Below, piece after piece: positions 33,355-45,423 of a stretch of 64,000 bases of DNA. The notes under the pieces were generated by a model, which was not told where the DNA came from, ran no database searches, and saw nothing but the letters and a program-made list of their open reading frames with translations. The translations under genes were made by a program, and so were the position numbers. How positions within the stretch are numbered: the first letter of the stretch is position 1; every line of letters begins with the position of its first letter. The stretch is from Siphonodentalium dalli (Eukaryota > Mollusca > Scaphopoda > Gadilida > Siphonodentaliidae). The stretch is taken from contig CP136066.1 in NCBI GenBank assembly GCA_032622095.1, forward strand, positions 67,402,278 to 67,466,277, written 5' to 3'.

Positions 33355-34240
33355 AGCATTTGAAAAGAAGGTTCTCACTATCTTATAAGAATTGAAAACC
33401 GATGTGTCAGCTTGTAGAAAAAGGACTGATTTCATCGCACAAATGCAGTGAGCTTCAACTTCAAAAGAAAGAGTCAAACCATGCCAAGAGTTCCCCAGTT
33501 TTTCCATTGCCGTTAGAATCGTCTGAGATACTTCAACAATTTGAAGGCCGACTGGCAGAGGACAAACATATGGGGGAAGGTTTTGTAAGTTTTAGTCCAC
33601 TAACGATCTCAAACCATTCTATCTAATACGTCTTACTAAAATATTAAAAGTTTTTTCCGATTAAACTCGGGCCAGCGGAATTGCCCAGTTTCACTTGAAT
33701 CGAATTTAAGTCCACCAATGTACATATTATATTGTATATTGTTTTGTTAGCTGTTCCTGTTCATGACAAAATAAGTGCATCTCTAGGTCGTGCCAAAACA
33801 CGCTCTTTGGACATTTCGAATTGCGCTACCGCAATAATTTGAGCTTGCAAAGAATATCCGATATATTCGAATTAGGCCAGTGTTTTTTAATGTGTACGGA
33901 CTTACGGACGCCCCGAGATATGTCGGACAGACTGATTACAAAATACTACCGTTTTTCTTTTCAAACGGGCGGGGGGGGGGGGGGGGGGTCTGAATATTTT
34001 GATTTTTGATTAAAAAGAATAATAGATAAATTTACTAAGATTTGTTTTTTTATTAAAAAAAATATAGATAAAATTACAAACTTTAAAAAAATATGATTAT
34101 TTAATTGGTTTTTTTTTTTTTTTAGATTCAACTCATTGCTCAAAGCAAACTATTTCTCTAACAGCCGTTCCCGTGGAGTTTATTTTGAATAAATTAGGAG
34201 ACATGACCATTGCAGATGATGAATGTCAACCTGTGGTATA
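33355..34240 (+). pseudogene. Two candidate exons conserved in both segment copies
   Basis: Exon 1 runs from TTGTTTTTAG (33357) to TTT|GTAAGT (33585). Its frame, after an early stop, reads MCQLVEKGLISSHKCSELQL ... PLPLESSEILQQFEGRLAED. Exon 2 starts after a T-tract and AG at 34124 and reads VPVEFILNKLGDMTIADDEC QPVV to a stop near 34239. The copy in segment B has a nonsense change in exon 1 and a one-base deletion in exon 2, but the final stop is shared. Product unknown. Confidence 0.35.
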
Positions 34241-34314
34241 AAGTAAGTCATAGTTGACAATTCCTAAGATACGGAAGATGCTGTAGAAGATCGAGGAAGA
34301 ACAAAGTGCTGGGG

Positions 34315-34377
34315 TTGTAATAGCAGCTACGGTACATAGCTGCTATTACAATTTCACGGTACATAGCTGCTATTACA
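34315..34377. repeat. Perfect 15-bp hairpin with an extra arm copy
   Basis: TTGTAATAGCAGCTA (34315-34329) pairs perfectly with TAGCTGCTATTACAA (34337-34351) over a 7-base loop. The right arm with its CGGTACA lead repeats at 34356-34376. Confidence 0.85.
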
Positions 34378-34755
34378 GTTACTCTACAATTGGTATATCT
34401 TTCAGCAATTTATCGGTGGCTTCCAGAGCGTCTAAGAGATATGGTTTGGAAAAGAACCGTAAACTTGAGTGGAGGTGAATACAATAATCTAGAGATGATT
34501 TATTATTTTGAAATGGGTTATTCATATCATCGCTCTTGGTACATGATGTTATGTCAGCCCTGATCCAAAAAAAATAGGTGGATAAATGTGTTGAATATTC
34601 TTAGACTAAATATGACATACAACCGTTGAAGGGTTTACCAAAACAAAACTGGTCATGATTTCCATGACAACATAGAGCATTATATGTTTATATATTTCTC
34701 AGTGCTCGGTTTTACTCATATAAATTCAGTCATACCATATCAGACATAACATCAG

Positions 34756-34986
34756 TCCACCAAATACAGAAAGGGCATTGATGAAAACATTAAGCAATTC
34801 CTGGAAATGTTTAAAAGCGACCAACTCTTATACCATTCCAAAGAGGCAGTACACGATATTTGCAGGATTTGCAGTGGAAAACGAAGTCAACATTCCGGAG
34901 AAGTTTCGAACATAGATAAACTCTATGATAAAGGCTCGATGTGGGAGTTGCCTGCAAAGACGACACCAATTATAACGAGGTGTTAG
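34756..34986 (+). CDS. Exon with CxxC, possible zinc-binding N-terminal domain
   Basis: After the acceptor AACATCAG the frame is open for 76 codons: STKYRKGIDENIKQFLEMFK ... KEAVHDICRICSGKRSQHS ... IDKLYDKGSMWELPAKTT, stop at 34984-34986. ICRIC followed by a basic stretch resembles N-terminal zinc-binding regions of animal transposase-like proteins (ICR.C....), but the second metal-binding pair is not visible. It lies in the 2.2 kb absent from paralogous segment B. Confidence 0.4.
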   Translation, partial: STKYRKGIDENIKQFLEMFKSDQLLYHSKEAVHDICRICSGKRSQHSGEVSNIDKLYDKGSMWELPAKTTPIITRC

Positions 34987-35776
34987 TCTTTCCAGAATTT
35001 CCATATATATAATATTACAACGATATATACCTTTAAATGTGAAGGTTTTCGTATCAAAGATGGTTCTGGTCTGATGTTTGATAAAAATAAACTCAAAATA
35101 TCTTCTATGGAGTCACACAGGAACATATTTCTTGATGATTTTTGAGTTTTGCTTAGTGAAGACAAGCATTAATATTCGTTGTTTCTGGCGGTTTTACCAG
35201 ATGTGGCTATGACGGTTTTTATCAGATGTGACTATTTAACAGCAATAACCCGCGAATGCCATCCATGCCTTTAAAACATGGCCGCCTTAATGGATCATGT
35301 AGCTAACATTGGAATTCATCACACCTTCCCTTTACTCCCACATTTATTCGATATCTGTAAAATGTATACGGATGTTTAGATTCACATGTTGATGAATGTA
35401 ATCGAATAATAATGATTTTAAATGAAGACCATGGCAGGAACCGCGTGTGTTACTCTTTGATTGCATGGCTACATCCTTCGGCAATCAAAATAACAGTTCT
35501 TTCATTAATATATTTAACTTGCTAATTATTATTAAGTATTCATAATTTCATTGTTTTCATTTCTAAATCGTTTCAGATCCTTATTTGCGGTTTCAGTTGG
35601 AATTCCCTCATTAGCATATCATTATGCAGCTCATTTGCATTTCTCAGATCTATATAATTTCGAGTCGACGGAGATGCGATGTTTGTTTCAAACACGGGTC
35701 TCAGATGCATCAGTGATTAGATTCGTGTTGCCCACACGCATTCTTCGTCGGTAAGAGTCTACTCGCATTTATTTCA

Positions 35777-35848
35777 AACAAACGTCGCACTTTTGTCGAC
35801 TCGAATTCAAATAATTAAATTTGAATTATCGGTAGTGCGACGTTTGTT
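35777..35848. repeat. Palindromic element with 14-bp perfect arms
   Basis: AACAAACGTCGCAC (35777-35790) pairs with GTGCGACGTTTGTT (35835-35848); the interior also folds (GAATTCAAAT with ATTTGAATT). Confidence 0.8.
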
Positions 35849-36578
35849 CCGAGGGTTAGGGTCTGCGTTGAAAACTTGGGTGGGTAGATTGAATAAAATA
35901 TGTATTTCCTCAATCATAGAATTCGCTAGGAGTGCACTATCTGACAATGAGACTATGATTTGTTTTCAGTCTAATATATAAAGAATGACAACTCTAGCAA
36001 CAGTTGCAACAGGCTATATACTTTTTTTTCTTATGTTGACAAAGCTGTTGCATTAGGTTTTTTAAGTTTAAATGATTTCCGTTTATTTGCCTGATTAGTT
36101 TGAATGTGATTTGAAATTCGTTTTCTTCTTTCGGCATGAATTTCGTGTTTTTTTTCTTTTTGTCGACAGTATGGTCTTGACTTTAGATCACATTTATTTT
36201 TGAATAGCTGGAGTACCGAGTGATGATTTTTTTCAATCCAACATTGGAAAGTCTGAAATCACATTCTATTGGAATTGTCTACCATCATTGTTTAAACATA
36301 TAAATTTCGATTTTCAACCTCCAATAATTAAATTTTTAGCTTTCACACATTCTTGTTCATTCATTTTGTCTTTAACAGGACAAGGGATAGAAATACTTCA
36401 CAGACTACCTAGTAATATTTACAATCTTTTCGATACCATTTCATGCATGATCTGCCTAAATAATGCTAATGCATGTACTTATTCATTCCATCCAAGCACT
36501 GGCATCAATACAACCATCCTTGATGCCTTTAACACTGTTATTTTGTTCATGCTGCTTTAATATCCACTGGTCAATAAC

Positions 36579-36773
36579 ATGTGTGGTGTACTCTTGGAAG
36601 AGTTAACATCACAACCTCATCTGGCAGAAGATGTGCTGCAATGGATGTCGAGACATGGAAAGGCCAGTCACCAGTCATGGGTCGCAAACTCAAACACAGT
36701 CTTGTTGAATTTCCTTGAAGGTGCCTCTGGTATCAACTTCGACACATGTGATAATGAAAAACAAATAAAGTAA
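36579..36773 (+). CDS. Putative ORF at the end of segment A
   Basis: Open for 64 codons: MCGVLLEELTSQPHLAEDVL QWMSRHGKASHQSWVANSNT ... to a stop at 36771-36773. Mixed composition with Trp and His is unlike the AT-rich surroundings. The homologous position in segment B has a stop after ELTS. Family not recognised; no splice evidence. Confidence 0.25.
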   Translation: MCGVLLEELTSQPHLAEDVLQWMSRHGKASHQSWVANSNTVLLNFLEGASGINFDTCDNEKQIK

Positions 36774-38854
36774 CTCATGTCTGTGTCTCTGAGTGTATGT
36801 CACGATTTTGGCGCGTTAAAAATAGTTCACCCGTGTCCGATTGTGATCATGTCCTCCGGCACATCTTAGAATACGACCTGCAAAATTGCAGACCGATCGG
36901 TTAAAGGGGGTCTGAGATTATGGCCTGCTCTCTGCGGCTCACGTAATTCAGAAGATCACCTTGCTCGCCAAGAATGCAGCGACCCTGCATATTTTTTTCG
37001 GATTGCTTGACGGCCGCTTTACAACTTAAGAGCTTTACATATAATTCAGTCAGTTGATTTCCAAGATACCAAGAATAGAATATCAGATGCTCAGTTGATT
37101 GCCATCGATGCAATTTCAATGCTATCATTTAACACACTAAAACAAGTTGATGACATGTGTTGTTCCGTGAGGGGAAATCAAAGGCCATTGTTGGTATACA
37201 ATTTGTATTATGTGGTGATTTCCTGTAAATGCAACCTGGCCAGATATTACAGTATGGGGACTGTGGCGAATCAATTTTAAAAGGAATTATTTCCTGTTCT
37301 GTGGCAACTTAACCAAAGTACATATGCATGAAGAGGATATGCCTACTGGGACATTCTACATTCTAAAAGTAGGACTCAACTAATCTATATCGCTATTTCA
37401 TATCGCCGGAGAAATCTGTTCTGAAACAGATGCATATTCCACTTGATCGTCGCATTATACAAGAACAAATTCGAAATAATTAATTAATATAATCATTTAT
37501 AACTGTTATATTATACACATGAAATTATTAATTGTATAATAATCCATATTTATAAAACTGAGCACTAACTGTTATAATTCTGATTTACAACTCAGGATAT
37601 TCGTGTCATACATGCATAAAGCAATACTAATGAGAACTAGCTGATATATCGCCCGATTAACATTATTAAATGTACAAGTAATGCCAATTCTCTTATTAAT
37701 CGACTGTTTCTTGTTTAACCGATTGACATTATGGTTTACGTTTATTCTCATCTACCGACCGCACCTGTGCAGAAAATTATCCATAAACCTAATACAAACA
37801 TTGTTCTTTTATTTGATTATGAAATAAGACCATAGTGAACTTATTTATGCCCGTTATTCTGTTTAATGGCGCGGACCACATGAAAACATACACCGCGTAC
37901 ATCTGGGGTCAATACTATGAAGCGTTTTCTTTGTAAAAAAATCTACAACTGTTTGTAAGAAATAACAATTTAGCATTCCGCTAATACTATGAACCTACGA
38001 TTACAAACATAAATCACAAATAGTACGTGTTCTTTGTGTTGACAAACATCTCCTAATCACATTTTTTTTTCGAGTACTATGAAAGTTATAACGTTGATGG
38101 ACGTGATTAGAAGGTCTTTTCGCAACCTTAACCCGCCCCATCTATGATACACAGGGACGTGGCGACACGGGGTCGATTCACCCCCTTCTGAAAATGTTTT
38201 GTCAACGGGAAATTTCAAGTACAACACATGGGGACGTCGCGACAAGGGGTTGGGTTATGTTTCTCACCCCTAAACATTTTATCAACATGTTCAACAGTTG
38301 GAAATTTGATACCTGAAACAACATGAATTGGAAATGTTACAATAGGTTGAACTTGTTCTCTATTTGTTTTTCCAACAATTTATTAGAGGGTATGTGTTTG
38401 TTTTAGACCAACATTTATTTAAGTTTTATTTACCTCCTTTGGTCAAAAGTTTGGATTGAAATGGCCTATATTTAGAAATTGTCAAACCTTAGGGGGTGTC
38501 AGCTTGGATGTGAAGTAGCAGTGGGTGTTCCTTGTAACTACTAAATTTACCCAATTTATTGAAAGTTACAACGTTAAGCAACTTGTCTAGAAGGTATATA
38601 TAGGGTGTTAAACATAGACTGTTGATTTGCGATCAGCGATATGTCGAGCAATACAAGCGCATAAAACATACTATCTGATCATTGATAAAATTGGTATGCT
38701 ATCAAATGTTTTGCTTTGAACAAATAGAGAAGACGATTAGAGAAATAAGAGAGAATTACCAATCTTTGGTAGGTATACATGTAAATAATCTTCACCTCAA
38801 CATGAATTCAGTGAAAATTTCCTCGATATTTGTCATTCTCCGAAAGTAGTAGCT
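36774..38854. other. Stretch without a convincing gene
   Basis: A - strand ORF at 36901-37128 is the only ORF of note and has no support. 38150-38320 contains two diverged copies of a ~95-base block (GGGACGT.GCGACA.GGGGT ... GGAAATTT). Confidence 0.4.
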
Positions 38855-39193
38855 ATGAGTGACAACGAAAATAGAACCGAATATAAAGTTTGGATGGAGA
38901 TAGTTGAAGCGGTAGGGCCGTTATCGCAGTCGCATCGGGAAATCAGAAGATCGTTTTGGACGTCAAACCTGAGACATTGGGAAGAGTAAAATTGTGCGCC
39001 TTTGTGTTGGTAAACGGTTTAAATCCGAGACTGTTTATGGAGTGGGTGAACCTGATAAGTATGTACGGACCCTCCGACATTGCCCACATGGAGATTGTTT
39101 GGGTATTTTGTTGAAAAGAAATACAAGCTCTATGCATGGAATGTCGGCATGATGCGATGTGAGTATATAGATGGTTCCGTCCACCGATACTAA
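38855..39193 (+). pseudogene. Unrecognised short-protein family, second copy
   Basis: ATG at 38855 opens MSDNENRTEYKVWMEIVEA. The next frame reads AVIAVASGNQKIVLDVKPET LGRVKLCAFVLVNGLNPRLF MEWVNLISMYGPSDIAHMEI, and the first frame returns at 39110 with EKKYKLYAWNVGMMRCEYID G and a stop at 39191-39193. Two opposite single-base shifts restore the frame, so about 112 residues are nearly complete. The C-terminus matches the locus at 4260-4457. The middle is helical and hydrophobic. Function unknown. Confidence 0.5.
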
Positions 39194-39244
39194 AGTTTTA
39201 AGTTATCGGTATTATTCGAGGGTAATATGTAAGAAAAACTGCAA

Positions 39245-39602
39245 TTTAGGGACTATTAATCACGAACAATAGTCCCTAAATTGGTCTTCTTTGTCTTACG
39301 TATAACCCCCGAAATATACCTAAACCCCTGTTTCGTTCTCTTACCCCAACGGAGACCCTTGCCTCGAAAGCAATTTATAATTGTTTATAAACATCTTCTC
39401 TATATATATATTCGTATAATAGTCCCTATTTATAATGACTTTTACTTAACGCGACTTCTATATATTTAACTGATATGTGTATAGTTAGCACGTTACAAGG
39501 AGATAGAGAACGAAACAGGGTTGTATGTATATTTCGGGGGTTATACCTAAGACAAAGAAGTCAACTGTAGGGACTATTAATCGTGAAGAATAGTCCCTAA
39601 AG
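39245..39602. mobile_element. Foldback/MITE-like element with nested hairpins
   Basis: Each end carries its own hairpin: TTTAGGGACTATT (39245-39257) with AATAGTCCCTAAA (39268-39280), and TAGGGACTATT (39568-39578) with AATAGTCCCTAA (39589-39600). Inside them, 39282-39345 and 39495-39565 form a second inverted repeat (TATAACCCCCGAAATATAC against GTATATTTCGGGGGTTATA). No transposase. Confidence 0.8.
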
Positions 39603-39660
39603 TGGACAAAAACAATGAACGGAATCTCCTGTGGACAAAAACAATGAACGGAATCTCCTG
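39603..39660. repeat. 29-bp perfect tandem duplication
   Basis: A 29-base unit beginning TGGACAAAAACAATGAACGG occurs twice in direct succession, next to the foldback element. Confidence 0.9.
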
Positions 39661-41549
39661 AGGAGTTATCTCCCTTTATCTAAAAAAATGTCATTTTATT
39701 ATCTCGGAAATTATAAGGAGCAGAGCATCGAAAATTGTACCGTATGCACACCTCGATATGCCCTACTGCCCACGGGCATAAAAACTTGTGTCCGCGCTTT
39801 TCCTCAGGAGTTACCGCCCATAAATAGACACACTATACACCAGGATGAATAAACCAAGGTTGTTTTGTTTTTTTACTATTTCTGCAACGAACGCCGCCCG
39901 TGCCACACTTTAAGAGGGAGGTATAGTGGAAAATTATTATTTTTCTCCCATAGGGTTTCCATGTTAAAAATTTTAGACAAAATCCTGACTTCATAACTTT
40001 TACTACAGAATCTATGAATGTACCTTCATGTAATTTCTGATTCCATCTAGTGACAAGGCGTCGTCGATTTTCGAAAAACGTAACCATTATCGAAATATCA
40101 CACTTCAAAAAACTTTACGAACAACAGAAATTGGGGAAATTATGTCCGCCATTGGTGGAGTTATCGTTCCTGTGTTGAGAAATGTGCTTATTTTACAATG
40201 TTGAAAATCAAACGAACTGACTGTTGTGACAACACAGGGCCCATAACACAATTGGATAATCGTTTGTTGCGTAACACTGTATTGTTTTCATAAGCGATCG
40301 CGCCATCGATTACTTACAGTCGGCATCAAGTTTTACGAAAAATCTCGCAGGAATTTCGACGTAAACATAACAAACTATGCAATAAACATATCACTCCGCC
40401 GAAATAGTTCGGAATATATATATATACGATATTAAGTAATAATATCACATAATACGTAATGTTAATGTCAAATACTTACACCGTATGGCAGAAAAGTTAC
40501 ACCTGGATATTATTAAATGTTGATATCATCTTTCTTGTATGGTTTAAATTACCGACCGCGTGATTGAAATTTGGCGTAGTTACATCTAACGTGGTTGTTG
40601 GGTGACTTCCGCCTTCCTGGTAAATTCTCCCCGCGAAATAAACATCAATCTAATAAATTGTCAACGTTTGACCGGTAAGGAATCAATATATTGATACAAC
40701 ATAGTATATACGTGTGTTTTAGATACATCAAAAAGTTATTGACGATCGCGTTATTGATCGACACGTACAGCTGAAGATTGCAAAGGGAATTTCTTGTTTA
40801 TTTTCAGCCGAAATCGAAACTCACGAAGATAGGTAAACAGGAAGTATGAAAAGCTATTTCGCTGTGCATGGTATATGGGACTGTACATTTTTGCATACAT
40901 GTATTTTTGATAGTAAAGTGGTGCTCCATAGTTTTCTGAAATAGTTCTTGCAAATGGCTGTCTTTTTGGGCGGTTTGTTTACATATATTCAGTTAAAAAT
41001 TCTGGAGTTTTAGGTTTGAAACTAGGAAATCCGCTACGCGTTGTCACTGCATGGGAGTATTAGCTACATGTTGATACCTCCTGTTGGCTATTTGATATTC
41101 TTACCAGTGAGTATTTTCATCTCAAAAAAATTGTGTTGTTTTGACGTTCAAATGCATCTTTTTCGGAATGACAAATTTATCGCTTTATCAGATATATTTA
41201 ATCTTTGATTATTGTAGTATGTCTATGAACAAATATATTTTTAATTTTTTGGTCTTTTCAAACAAAAATACATGAATTTCAACCGGTCGCCATTTCTGGA
41301 ATTGTGCCCTCTTAAGTAAAATTATGTATGCATACAACATGTATATTGTTTCTTTGATAATGTGATAATTTCCTGATAAACGATTTTTTTTCCAGTGTGC
41401 TTTCTCTCTGGCATGTGGTATAACTCCTAACCGTGATCATGGTAGTAATGTCATGATCATGGTAATAATATGAAATCAGACGACAAACGATTTAACAACG
41501 ACTGTGTGAGAGGAAAGTGTGCAGATAGTTCCCATCTATATGTCGTCCT
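39661..41549. other. Stretch without a convincing gene
   Basis: A 91-codon - strand ORF (39833-40108) and short + ORFs lack start-context, splice or family support. Confidence 0.4.
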
Positions 41550-42290
41550 GAAGCTAACTATGAAGTTTGGTGAAGATCGGTGGGATACGACCTGCATGGT
41601 GTGTCGAGGGAAATTATTGACGGACGCCAACCCATGGAAATGGCTCGTTATTTACGTTGTAAAGTTGAGCTAAAACACTATTTATACATTAGGCTATCAT
41701 GCCAATATGGCTGAAAACATTGACTGAATTATATTTAGTTGGATTAGTTACATAATCATGTTGTTAATTTGTTTCCAAGGAATTTTATCCTGCTTTATAC
41801 ACTGACAAACCATGTGGAAGCGCCCTTAAGAGACGACACCAACTAGTATTCGGTCCCACTACCTGGTAAATCATTCACCAACATTGTTGTTGAAGCTAAT
41901 CCCCCACGTGCTTCACATGTATCAATGAGACACCACGTGTGTGACATCAAAATGGTAATGTATCTTCCCGTGCCATTTAATCGCGAAGTCACTCTGTTGG
42001 TATTTAGCTTCAAAAGAAACGTCATATACCGTTTGTTGTTCAGCATCGGGACATGATCAGGTATACATATCCACTTTGTGTGTACGTGGCCGACTGCAAT
42101 CGTGACCGCCATTGTTAACTGACAAACGAACAGTTTGAATGGCAAAGAAAAGAGCGTTCCGTGCTATTTTATTCCTGATATGGTAGTAATAAAGAGCGTT
42201 TGTTTGAAAACAGCCGTGACCGTCGAAAGTGTTTGTAGATGTATAAGGAGGTCGGCATATCAATATTTTGTGGGTCACTCGATTGTCCCA
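41550..42290 (+). repeat. Dispersed ~1 kb repeat family, most complete copy
   Basis: Carries in order GAAGTTTGGTGAAGATCGG, AAATTATTGACGGACGCC, ATCCTGCTTTATACACTGAC, GAGACACCACGTGTG, GAGCGTTCCGTG and CCTGATATGGTAGTAATAAA. It joins blocks seen only separately in other copies. Confidence 0.75.
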
Positions 42291-42659
42291 TCGGTTATAA
42301 GGTAACCTTACTTGTACATGCAAGATGAGATCTTGAGAATCAAAGATTTTAATCTAATCAAATTGGAATAAAACTAAATCGATTTTGAACCGAAATCTAA
42401 ATTTGTGTCAATCTCAATAGAAACAAGTTTTGTCAAGGATTTTATGTATGGTAAGTAAATACCGTTTTTATTGTTCAATTATTACAAATAAATGTCAAAA
42501 GATATCAATTATGAGAACACCACGGAATTGCCCGTCAAAAATGACAGATGATATGCAAGAAAATATCACCGCTGCAAAGCTCATTATGATATAAACAATG
42601 CTGGGAAACGGTGTGCGGAGTTTGTCCGGAATTTGGCATTGGCGTTTTATAATTATGGA

Positions 42660-43180
42660 TGCCGCTGAAAAACAGTGACGATTGGATGCGGGATGTGGCA
42701 TGTAGGGTGTTCCGAAATAATTAGTCATGCAAAGAGCAAAATCCAAGTTGACCGTTGGCAGCCATATTTTTCAATGAAATTTTATGGCTCCCATCTAGTG
42801 GTCATCCAGTATATCCATATGAAGTTTCATGACAATCGGATGTGGTCTGTAGGGTGTGCCAATAGGATTTAGTCATATATATCGTAAAATCCAAAATGAC
42901 CACTGGCAGCTATATTTTTCAAAGCAATTTGGAACAATAGCATCGATAGGATGTGGCAAAATATGGCCTTTAGCCATTTTGAATTGTACTACGGCAAAAT
43001 AAATAATATTTTGAGCTTACAAAGAAGATCTGATATCCCCCAAATTTCACTGCCAAAATGCTGCGAAATTTTAAGTTGGATAATGGCCGTAACTCATCTG
43101 AAAATAATTGGACAGAACCTATGGTCTGTAGTTTTAGGTGGAAAACACACATACCAGCTTTGTTCAGAGAAAATAATCAA
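42660..43180 (+). repeat. Internally repeated, repeat-derived segment
   Basis: Two diverged ~150-base units (GACGATTGGATGCGG... and GACAATCGGATGTGG..., each followed by TAGTCAT, AAAATCCAA and CAGC.ATATTTTTCAA). Related to the 5' blocks of the dispersed repeat family. Confidence 0.55.
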
Positions 43181-43565
43181 AACCTCATTCTGATAAGGCC
43201 CTCAACTGCTATGGAAGACCTATAATAAGATTGAAGTTCCCAGTTGAAGTTGGTGATGTAAACGTAACTGTATACGTTTTAATGTTTTTTTTCTGTTTAC
43301 GGTTTTTGAAAAAAAATACATGAATATTTTTGACAACTAAGGCCTCCCGTGCCTTTAATTATAATTGCCGTGTTGTATGTATAAGTAACGTTTAGGGTAA
43401 TCTGATCACCACAGTTGACGGTGGTTAGCATTATTTTCATGTGATTAATATATTCTGATAACTGAAGGGTATTTTCAAGAAATGTTATTGTTTTATATGT
43501 AGTTGATATGGGGACCATCTGGTCCAATTGAGTACTTTTGATATTTATATCTTTCTCTCTTTCAG

Positions 43566-43805
43566 GACAATCAAGAAGATGTGACATTACATGTTCTTGA
43601 GAAAGAAGTCAGAACACCTTTAAGTGGATCACCGTTTACCCACGTCGTGGTTGTTCTACACGACGAAACCAAAGACAACTATGAATATTACCAAATTAAT
43701 TCTAACTTCAAATTTCACCAATTAACAGAAAGTAAATTCTACAGCCTGAAAGGCGTGGTTGTCGACAAGAAGTCGAAAACAATTAAAATGAACCAAGATA
43801 CGAAA
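43566..43805 (+). CDS. Clean internal exon, beta-rich product, phase 0-0
   Basis: 80 codons without a stop between TCTCTCTTTCAG and AAA|GTAAGA, both in phase 0. Reads DNQEDVTLHVLEKEVRTPLS ... FTHVVVVLHDETKDNYEYYQ ... FYSLKGVVVDKKSKTIKMNQ. Alternating hydrophobic strands and Lys/Asp turns suggest a beta-barrel such as an OB-fold, but this is inference. No frameshift, unlike most coding remnants here. The next phase-0 exon on this strand is at 51559. Confidence 0.5.
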
Positions 43806-44439
43806 GTAAGATATATGAGGTTATTAAATTAATCTGGCAACTACTTTTCGGACATGAATAAACTTCAATATTTGCCATAGTTACATCCATCGTGATAAAA
43901 CCGTTCTTATATAGACCTCTCTCAAAAATGTGATCGAAGTGATCTCTCACCCAAACCAAAATCGGATATCTACAGATATCTTTATTATCACACCACTCGA
44001 CCAATGAAATTGCGCATATTCATGGACAATATTTCTTTTATGAATCTGAATTTCAACTGCATGGCCCAAAATACTTGAGCTGAATATCAGACATTGACGA
44101 CATTAATTGGCTAGTAAGCTAAAAAAAAAGAAGAAAAAAAAGAGATCGGAATTTGTTTTGGTTTATCGGGAGTGGCGGGTGATTGGAAGTAACTGAACGA
44201 GACCCAAACCTCTTTCGAATTTATAATCCACAATAATCACGTAATGGTCTTTCAAATAATACATTGAGATAGTTTCACAAACTGTTCACATATAGTTGTA
44301 CGCGCAAAATACAGGCACTATACACAGGTATGCTTATCTCGTTTGTTGTGAATGTCAGTGATCTTCTATCATAAAAACTAAATACAATGTGGAATTATTT
44401 CACTTCGGAGTCCGACACTACCGGCACATCGTCTTCTGT
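43806..44439. other. Stretch without a convincing gene
   Basis: No exon seen after the donor at 43806. Confidence 0.4.
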
Positions 44440-44870
44440 GTTCCCAAATGTAGCAATGACTTGTCATGATCCTCCAATACTGGCATCCGACCACGTGTGA
44501 CATCCGAATGGTAGTATGGCTTCCAGTACCATTTAATCACGAAGAGTCACTATGTTGGTAATTAGATTCAAAAGAAAATCGCCATACATATCCACGGTAA
44601 ATGTGTTCTTGACCGACTATGTTATCATGGTCGCCATTGTTACCTGACAAACGTGAAATATGAGCGACACAGAAAAAGAGCGTTCCATGTTAGTATATTC
44701 CTGATATGGTAGTAATAAAGAGCGTTTATTTCACTTTGATGCGCCAACAATTGCAAGAAAAACAGCTGAAAAAGCCTGTGGCTGTGGAAAGTATACCACG
44801 GCATACGAAGCCGGCATATCAATATTTTGTGTATTGATCAGCCTATCGTACACATCCTCCCAATACGCAG
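44440..44870 (+). repeat. Dispersed ~1 kb repeat family, 3' half
   Basis: Has ACCACGTGTGACATC, GAGCGTTCCATG, CCTGATATGGTAGTAATAAA, GAAGCCGGCATATCAATATT and GTGTATTGATCAGCCTAT. Confidence 0.75.
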
Positions 44871-44904
44871 ACAGGTCCGCTAAAAGAAGCAGTATGAGTG
44901 TGAC

Positions 44905-45215
44905 CAGGACAAATTCCTTACGCTAAAATTAACGTATATCACGCCAATATTTTCTTGTGTAAATAGGTTTATATTGGACCTATTTGATTATTAATTTTGT
45001 TTCTTTTATTGCGCGGACCACAGTACCTTTAATTCAGATATGATATATATGGTAAACTCGGTACCTAAATTTTGCATGTGGGTTTACTGACACAAAATAC
45101 AGGTCAAGTTTAGGTTCTGCTCGCCAATTTGTACATGAATTACGTCTCTTTTTGTTGGATTTTGCACTTAATTTTCGTTTCCGGATGATAACTTTAGTAA
45201 GTGAGGCACTGGTGG
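44905..45215 (+). repeat. Dispersed repeat, pair with 48758-49035
   Basis: Shared order: GACCAGGACAAAT, CACTAAAATTAACGT-like, CACGCCAATATTT, ATTTTGCATGTGGGTTTAC, TTAGGTTCTGCTCGCCAATT and CATTTTCGTTTCCG. Both copies show the same indels relative to the dispersed repeats next to them. Confidence 0.75.
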
Positions 45216-45423
45216 ACATCGCTTTTGAAAACTCTACAGTAAGCCCACAAACTATCTGCATAATTTGTGAAGAGCAAATATAATTTGAAACAGCATCTTG
45301 TTATCAATAAATCCACCGATTCTATGTGCGGAATGTTGCATTCAATCACATAAATATATGTTGTGGCATCGACCACAAGTATGGAAGATAATTGTACTTG
45401 GCAAAAATAAAATATAGCCTGCT

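Larger units (their letters stand above)
33121..36640 (+). repeat. Paralogous segment A (partner 45424-46690)
   Basis: 33121-34283 matches 45424-46540 and 36479-36640 matches 46541-46690, with substitutions and small indels. The intervening 34284-36478 has no counterpart in segment B. Both copies keep the same splice-like boundaries. Confidence 0.85.

Noticed and set aside
33967-33986. G-run as a quadruplex regulatory element
   Set aside because: Simple poly-G runs also occur at 2828, 46256 and 51430 and probably reflect slippage in repeats.
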